The notes under the pieces: generated by a model
Told to the model about the DNA's origin: nothing
Databases searched by the model: none
Seen by the model: only the letters and a program-made list of their open reading frames with translations
Part shown: positions 59,849 to 64,000 of the stretch, piece by piece
Layout: each line of letters starts with the position of its first letter
Position numbering within the stretch: the stretch's first letter is position 1
Translations under genes and position numbers: made by a program
Source: an uncultured Bacteroides sp.
Lineage (GTDB): Bacteria; Bacteroidota; Bacteroidia; Bacteroidales; Bacteroidaceae
Length of the DNA: 64,000 bases
Assembly (NCBI RefSeq): GCF_963666545.1
Contig: NZ_OY762899.1
Location: forward strand, 1,612,001-1,676,000
Direction: 5' to 3'

Positions 59849-60778
59849 ATGACGACTAATTTATTACAAAAATATATAATCGGAGATGCCACTCTTGATG
59901 AGAAAGAGCAGGTGGTTTATTGGATTGAGGCCAGCCAGGAAAACATGCGTGAGTATATGGCCTTACGAAAGATGTATGATATTCAGATTTGGCACAATTC
60001 AGACATAAAAAAGAGGCAACAGGAACCGGTAGAAAAGAGACATCTCATTCGTACAATTTGTTGGGAAGCGATAAAAATTTCGGCTGTTTTTGCTTTGGCT
60101 TTCGTCATTTTTCAACAGATCAAATCTCCCGCAAAAGAGGAATTTCAGAGCTGTTACGTTCCTGAAGGACAACGTGCTGAGCTACAGCTACCAGATGGAA
60201 CAAAGGTATGGTTGAATGCTAAGTCCAGACTGACCTATCCCACAGACTTTAATGGAAAAAACAGAAAAGTAACATTAACTGGTGAAGGCTATTTTGCAGT
60301 GGCAAGAAATGAGAAAAAACCATTTATAGTACATGCGCAACAATATGATATCAGGGTATTGGGAACTGAGTTTAATGTAATAGCATACCCACATTCAAAC
60401 TTCTTCGAAACATCTTTATTAAAAGGGTCTGTGCAGATCTTCACTCCTAATTCAGGTACTCATAAGCTCGTTCCTAATAGAAGGATCTACTCTCAAAAGG
60501 GAAAGTTGTATGAAGGACCGATCAAAAATTCCGACCATTTTTTATGGCGTAAGGGCTTGATTTGTTTCAACGATGAATCAGTGGGAGATATTATCAAGAA
60601 GCTGGAAATCTACTATGATATAACCATTATTGTGAAAAACAGATCAATATTAGATAACCGATACTCAGGAAAATTCCGAATGAAAGAGGGAGTGGAACAT
60701 GTTTTGAAAGTTTTGCAACTAAAGCATAAGTTCAGCTATGAAAAAGATGAAGAGAAAAATACAATTACAATTCTATAG
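59849..60778 (+). CDS. FecR-family anti-sigma factor
   Basis: A 309-residue FecR/PupR-type regulator. The N-terminal cytoplasmic part (about 1-70) binds the sigma factor, one transmembrane helix follows (IKISAVFALAFVIFQQI, about 75-92), and the periplasmic FecR domain reads YVPEGQRAELQLPDGTKVWL (about 103-122) and GEGYFAVARNEKKPFIVHA. A DUF4974 module (KGLICFNDESVGDIIKKLEI, YYDITIIVKN, about 225-309) completes it. It receives a signal from the STN domain of the downstream SusC protein. It starts 87 bases after the sigma gene. Confidence 0.94.
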   Translation: MTTNLLQKYIIGDATLDEKEQVVYWIEASQENMREYMALRKMYDIQIWHNSDIKKRQQEPVEKRHLIRTICWEAIKISAVFALAFVIFQQIKSPAKEEFQSCYVPEGQRAELQLPDGTKVWLNAKSRLTYPTDFNGKNRKVTLTGEGYFAVARNEKKPFIVHAQQYDIRVLGTEFNVIAYPHSNFFETSLLKGSVQIFTPNSGTHKLVPNRRIYSQKGKLYEGPIKNSDHFLWRKGLICFNDESVGDIIKKLEIYYDITIIVKNRSILDNRYSGKFRMKEGVEHVLKVLQLKHKFSYEKDEEKNTITIL

Positions 60779-60849
60779 AAGACTGAAGTTAAACTTAAAT
60801 CAAAAAGAGCCTATGAGAAAATAAACTATGAGAAACATTAAAAGGATAA

Positions 60850-60877
60850 GCCGGAAAGTGCGGCAACACTGCCCGGC
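60850..60877 (+). other. Hairpin between FecR and SusC genes
   Basis: GCCGGAAAGTG pairs with CACTGCCCGGC (two mismatched positions) over a 6-base loop, followed by CTAAAAAG. It may attenuate or stabilise transcript between the regulator and the much larger transporter gene. Confidence 0.5.
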
Positions 60878-60942
60878 CTAAAAAGTCAATACCAGACTTT
60901 TAAACTAAAAATCTAAGTACTAATTAAATACACTACAAAAAT

Positions 60943-63900
60943 ATGAAAAATAATTCGTATTGTGAAAACCTTATTCCCAATAATCTAATATTTAAGCACA
61001 TATTTCGAATCATGAAAATATTTTGCCTGTTTTCATTTTTATTTATTTCGGGAGTATTTGCTTCTGAAGTTAAGTCACAGACTGCAAAAATATCTATTCA
61101 CGCTAACCGCATGTCTACGTTGCAGCTCATTGAGGAAATAGAGCATCAAACAGATTATCTGTTTGTCTACAGTAAAGACGAAATCAATATGAACAGGGCA
61201 GTGAAGGTTGATGTCACTGAACAACCTGTTGCTGCTGTATTGAAAAAAGCTTTCGAAAATACAGATGTAGTATATGCCATGGAAGGTACAAACATCATGT
61301 TGATGAAACAAGTTACTAATAAGGTCAACAAAGTTCAGCAAGAGGAAAAAGTCATTAAAGGCGTTGTAGTTGATGAAAGAGGAGAACCAATGATTGGTGT
61401 CAATGTGAAGTTGGAAGGAAGTACATCTGGTACTATTACGGGCTTAAATGGCGACTTTTCACTCACAGCAGCAATTGGATCCAAGCTCATCTTTTCATAC
61501 ATCGGCTATCTAAATAAAGAAATTAAAGTAACATCAAGGAGCATCAATGTAAAACTAGAACCTGACGTAAGAAACCTGGAAGAGGTTGTTGTTATTGGAT
61601 ATGGCGTAGTTAAGAAAAGAGATTTAACAGGTTCTGTTGCTTCCATGAAAAAGGAAGATATCACCGCTACCCCAGTGAGCAATTTAATGGAATCTTTGCA
61701 AGGCAAAATTTCCGGTTTAGACATGACTAAAGAGAGTGGACAAGCTGGTTCTTCATTAAGTTTCACTCTACGTGGAAACAGATCATTGAATGCATCCAAT
61801 GGCCCTCTTATTCTGGTGGATGGCATCACTTATGGAACAACTGTAGATATTAATCCTTCGGATGTAGAATCTATTGAAGTTCTGAAAGATGCATCTTCAA
61901 CGGCTATTTACGGTACTCGTGGCGCAAACGGTGTTATCCTTATTACCACCAAAAAAGGAAAATCGGGCAAAGCAAAAGTTTATGCCAACGTTTATGGTGG
62001 AATACAGTCTACAGGCGCTGCTGCAGATATTATGAATGGTGAAGAGTTCGTTGCATTCCGCAAAGAAGCTTACAGCACAAACGGGATTACAGATGAAACG
62101 GCTGTTTTCTCATCAAATGATCTATCGTATATCAAAGCCGGGAAATTTATTAACTGGCAAGACCAATGTATACATGATGGTTCTCTGCAAAATTATGAAG
62201 TAGGCGTAACCGGTGGAAACGAAAGTAATGTCTATAACTTTTCTCTAGGTATGTACGACGAGCAGGGATTATTCAAAAATGACAACCTCCGCCGTTACAA
62301 TGCAAAAATTGGAATGGAAACTAACATTCTTCAAAATTTAAAGGTTGGTGCCAATTTGATCTATACCTATAAAGATGGAAATCAGCGCCAAGACCCCTTG
62401 AACGTAGCAAATAAGATGTATCCTTGGGGTGATATTTATGAAGAGGATGGCTCCATCAAAATATATCCGGCTAACAGCTCAAACTTATCTCCATTGGTAG
62501 ATGAAAGGAAGAATAACTATTTGAACAATACCATTAGCAAAAGATTCTTTGGATCGGCCTACCTGAATTGGGAGATTGTTAAAAATCTGATTTTCCGCAC
62601 AACTTTTGGAGCGGATATGCAGGACTATCGTAAAGGAATCTACTATGGTCAATATTCTATTAACGGCGGAGGTAAAAATGCACATTCTGAAATAACCAAC
62701 ACGACTGTTCAGAATTATACGTTTGAAAACACCTTGAACTATACAAAAACACTAGGCATTCATAGTTTCGATCTGATGGGAGGTTTTTCTCTAATGGAAA
62801 ACATGACAGAGATTCATTCCGGAGCAGGTGATGGGCAGGTGTCTGAATTAAACGGATTCTCTGATTTGGGATCTAACACAAAAAATATAACAATTGCCAG
62901 CAGCTACGAAAAAAGTAATATGGCTTCTTTCTTCGGCCGCTTAAACTATCGGTTAATGGATAAGTATTTGTTGACCGCTTCTATTCGCGCAGATGGTAGT
63001 TCAGTTCTTGCTAAAGGCAATAAATGGGGATACTTCCCATCCGTAGCTTTAGCATGGCGCATCAATGAAGAGAGTTTCTTGAAAGGCTTTAAAAATCTAT
63101 CTAACCTCAAGCTTCGTGCAAGCTGGGGTATTGCCGGCAACAGTGCTATCCAGCCTTATTCTACAATGGGAGGTTTGTCCTCTTCGGTCTACTCGTTTGG
63201 TGATGTGCTAGCTTCCGGGTATTATATGAGCAAAATTAAAAATCCTGATTTAACATGGGAAACAACTGCAACTTGCAACCTTGCTGTTGACTTTGGCTTC
63301 TATGACAATAGAATTTCCGGATCAATTGAACTCTATCAGTCTAATACTTCTGACTTATTGATGCAAAAAAGTATTCCTGTGACTAGTGGATTTACTTCTG
63401 TATGGCAAAACGTTGGAAAGACAAGAAACAGAGGAATTGAAATTGCTCTAAATACAGTTAACATCAAAAGTGCTAAAGCAACCGGATTCAATTGGACAAC
63501 GGATCTATCATTCTTTGCTAATAAAGAGGAGATCAGGGCTTTAGCAAGCGGTGATAGTCGCGATTTAGTTAATAACTGGTTTGTAGGTGAACCCACTTCT
63601 GTATTTTATGATTATAAGAAAATTGGCATCTGGCAACTTGGCGAGGAAACTGAGGCTGCACAATATGGACAGAAACCAGGTGAAATTAAGGTGAGAGATG
63701 TAGATAATGTGAAGGGTATATCTGATAATGACCGTGTTATTATTGGTTCTACTCGCCCAAAATGGACAGCAAGTATGAACAATCATTTCTCCTATAAGAA
63801 TTTTGATGTTTCTGTATTCTTGTATGCCAGAGTAGGACAAACTATTGAGAGTGAAGTCGATGGCAATTATAAAATCAATGCTATCGAGAACACAGCAAAG

Positions 63901-64000
63901 GTTGACTATTGGACACCTACAAATCCAACGAACTCTCATCCTCGTCCAGATAGTAATAAGAATGCAAATTCTCAATACATGAGTACACTTTATTATAAAG
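60943..64000 (+). CDS. SusC/RagA-family TonB-linked outer-membrane protein with STN domain (3' end outside window)
   Basis: The open frame continues past the window edge, giving at least 1019 residues. A basic N-terminal region and second Met at position 24 precede a signal peptide (KIFCLFSFLFISGVFASEVK). The STN secretin-like signalling domain covers about 45-115 (IHANRMSTLQLIEEIEHQTD), followed by a carboxypeptidase-like regulatory beta module (about 139-215, IKGVVVDERGEPMIGVNVKL), the TonB-box/plug (NLEEVVVIGYGVVKKRDLTG) and a SusC signature, KDASSTAIYGTRGANGVILI. The beta barrel begins near 345. Such proteins import glycans or peptides across the outer membrane with a SusD lipoprotein. 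The STN domain passes a ligand signal to the FecR anti-sigma factor encoded upstream. A SusD gene would be expected next, beyond the window. The substrate is not predictable from this part. Confidence 0.95.
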   Translation, partial: MKNNSYCENLIPNNLIFKHIFRIMKIFCLFSFLFISGVFASEVKSQTAKISIHANRMSTLQLIEEIEHQTDYLFVYSKDEINMNRAVKVDVTEQPVAAVLKKAFENTDVVYAMEGTNIMLMKQVTNKVNKVQQEEKVIKGVVVDERGEPMIGVNVKLEGSTSGTITGLNGDFSLTAAIGSKLIFSYIGYLNKEIKVTSRSINVKLEPDVRNLEEVVVIGYGVVKKRDLTGSVASMKKEDITATPVSNLMESLQGKISGLDMTKESGQAGSSLSFTLRGNRSLNASNGPLILVDGITYGTTVDINPSDVESIEVLKDASSTAIYGTRGANGVILITTKKGKSGKAKVYANVYGGIQSTGAAADIMNGEEFVAFRKEAYSTNGITDETAVFSSNDLSYIKAGKFINWQDQCIHDGSLQNYEVGVTGGNESNVYNFSLGMYDEQGLFKNDNLRRYNAKIGMETNILQNLKVGANLIYTYKDGNQRQDPLNVANKMYPWGDIYEEDGSIKIYPANSSNLSPLVDERKNNYLNNTISKRFFGSAYLNWEIVKNLIFRTTFGADMQDYRKGIYYGQYSINGGGKNAHSEITNTTVQNYTFENTLNYTKTLGIHSFDLMGGFSLMENMTEIHSGAGDGQVSELNGFSDLGSNTKNITIASSYEKSNMASFFGRLNYRLMDKYLLTASIRADGSSVLAKGNKWGYFPSVALAWRINEESFLKGFKNLSNLKLRASWGIAGNSAIQPYSTMGGLSSSVYSFGDVLASGYYMSKIKNPDLTWETTATCNLAVDFGFYDNRISGSIELYQSNTSDLLMQKSIPVTSGFTSVWQNVGKTRNRGIEIALNTVNIKSAKATGFNWTTDLSFFANKEEIRALASGDSRDLVNNWFVGEPTSVFYDYKKIGIWQLGEETEAAQYGQKPGEIKVRDVDNVKGISDNDRVIIGSTRPKWTASMNNHFSYKNFDVSVFLYARVGQTIESEVDGNYKINAIENTAKVDYWTPTNPTNSHPRPDSNKNANSQYMSTLYYK

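Overview
The window looks like a chromosomal segment of a Bacteroides species or close relative (Bacteroidales), AT-rich with few Shine-Dalgarno sites. The main clues are repeated TAnnTTTG promoter elements of the Bacteroides primary sigma factor, an lpxC-fabZ gene fusion, surface-lipoprotein export signals (Cys followed by acidic residues), a SusC-type TonB transporter with an ECF sigma/FecR pair, and Bacteroidales-specific DUF families. I do not assign a species.

Region 1 (1-1160): the 5' part of an AraC-type regulator next to a short-chain dehydrogenase, both on the minus strand. Region 2 (1526-12835) is the accessory part and the main discovery. A membrane-anchored TPR regulator is followed by a same-strand run of small and large lipoproteins. 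Two of them, overlapping by ATGA, are a short and a long cholesterol-dependent-cytolysin-like (CDCL) protein. Further down are a MACPF-domain lipoprotein and, between them, a lipoprotein whose C-terminal half resembles aerolysin/ETX-MTX2 beta-pore toxins. Small lipoproteins of unknown function flank these and are candidates for self-protection. The region reads as an island of secreted pore-forming antagonism proteins. The CDCL and MACPF calls rest on motif matches read by eye; the aerolysin and immunity calls are inference.

Region 3 (12834-17633): a DUF3836 protein, then a minus-strand operon of an arginine-deiminase-like enzyme, a CtlX-like citrulline hydrolase and ornithine aminotransferase, which could take arginine to glutamate semialdehyde without a carbamoyl-phosphate step. 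A DUF5715/M15-like peptidase follows. Region 4 (17700-33384) is housekeeping on the plus strand: phoH, purC, menaquinone methyltransferase, aroE, an alpha/beta hydrolase, a TPM protein and LemA, purM, prfA, pyrF, an HD hydrolase, the lipid A cluster lpxD-lpxC/fabZ-lpxA, a pRiA4b ORF-3-like protein and miaA.

Region 5 (33536-43847): an exported Ntn hydrolase, a CCA-adding-type enzyme, a lipoprotein, ruvA, meso-diaminopimelate dehydrogenase, two DUF3857/transglutaminase-like proteins (one lacking catalytic residues) and a hemolysin III protein. Region 6 (43969-47358): a cobalamin riboswitch ahead of the anaerobic ribonucleotide reductase genes nrdD-nrdG. Region 7 (47452-56318): minus-strand rseP-dxr-M23 peptidase-rimM-murA-DUF4290-tsaB, divergent from yicC-gmk-nadD. 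The murA product has Asp in place of the fosfomycin-target Cys.

Region 8 (56342-64000): an iron-sulfur protein, a repeat-rich gap, a metallophosphoesterase with a DUF2059 protein, and an ECF sigma factor, a FecR anti-sigma factor and a SusC/RagA transporter with an STN signalling domain that runs off the window. Several gaps carry related palindromic repeats that look like one dispersed family.
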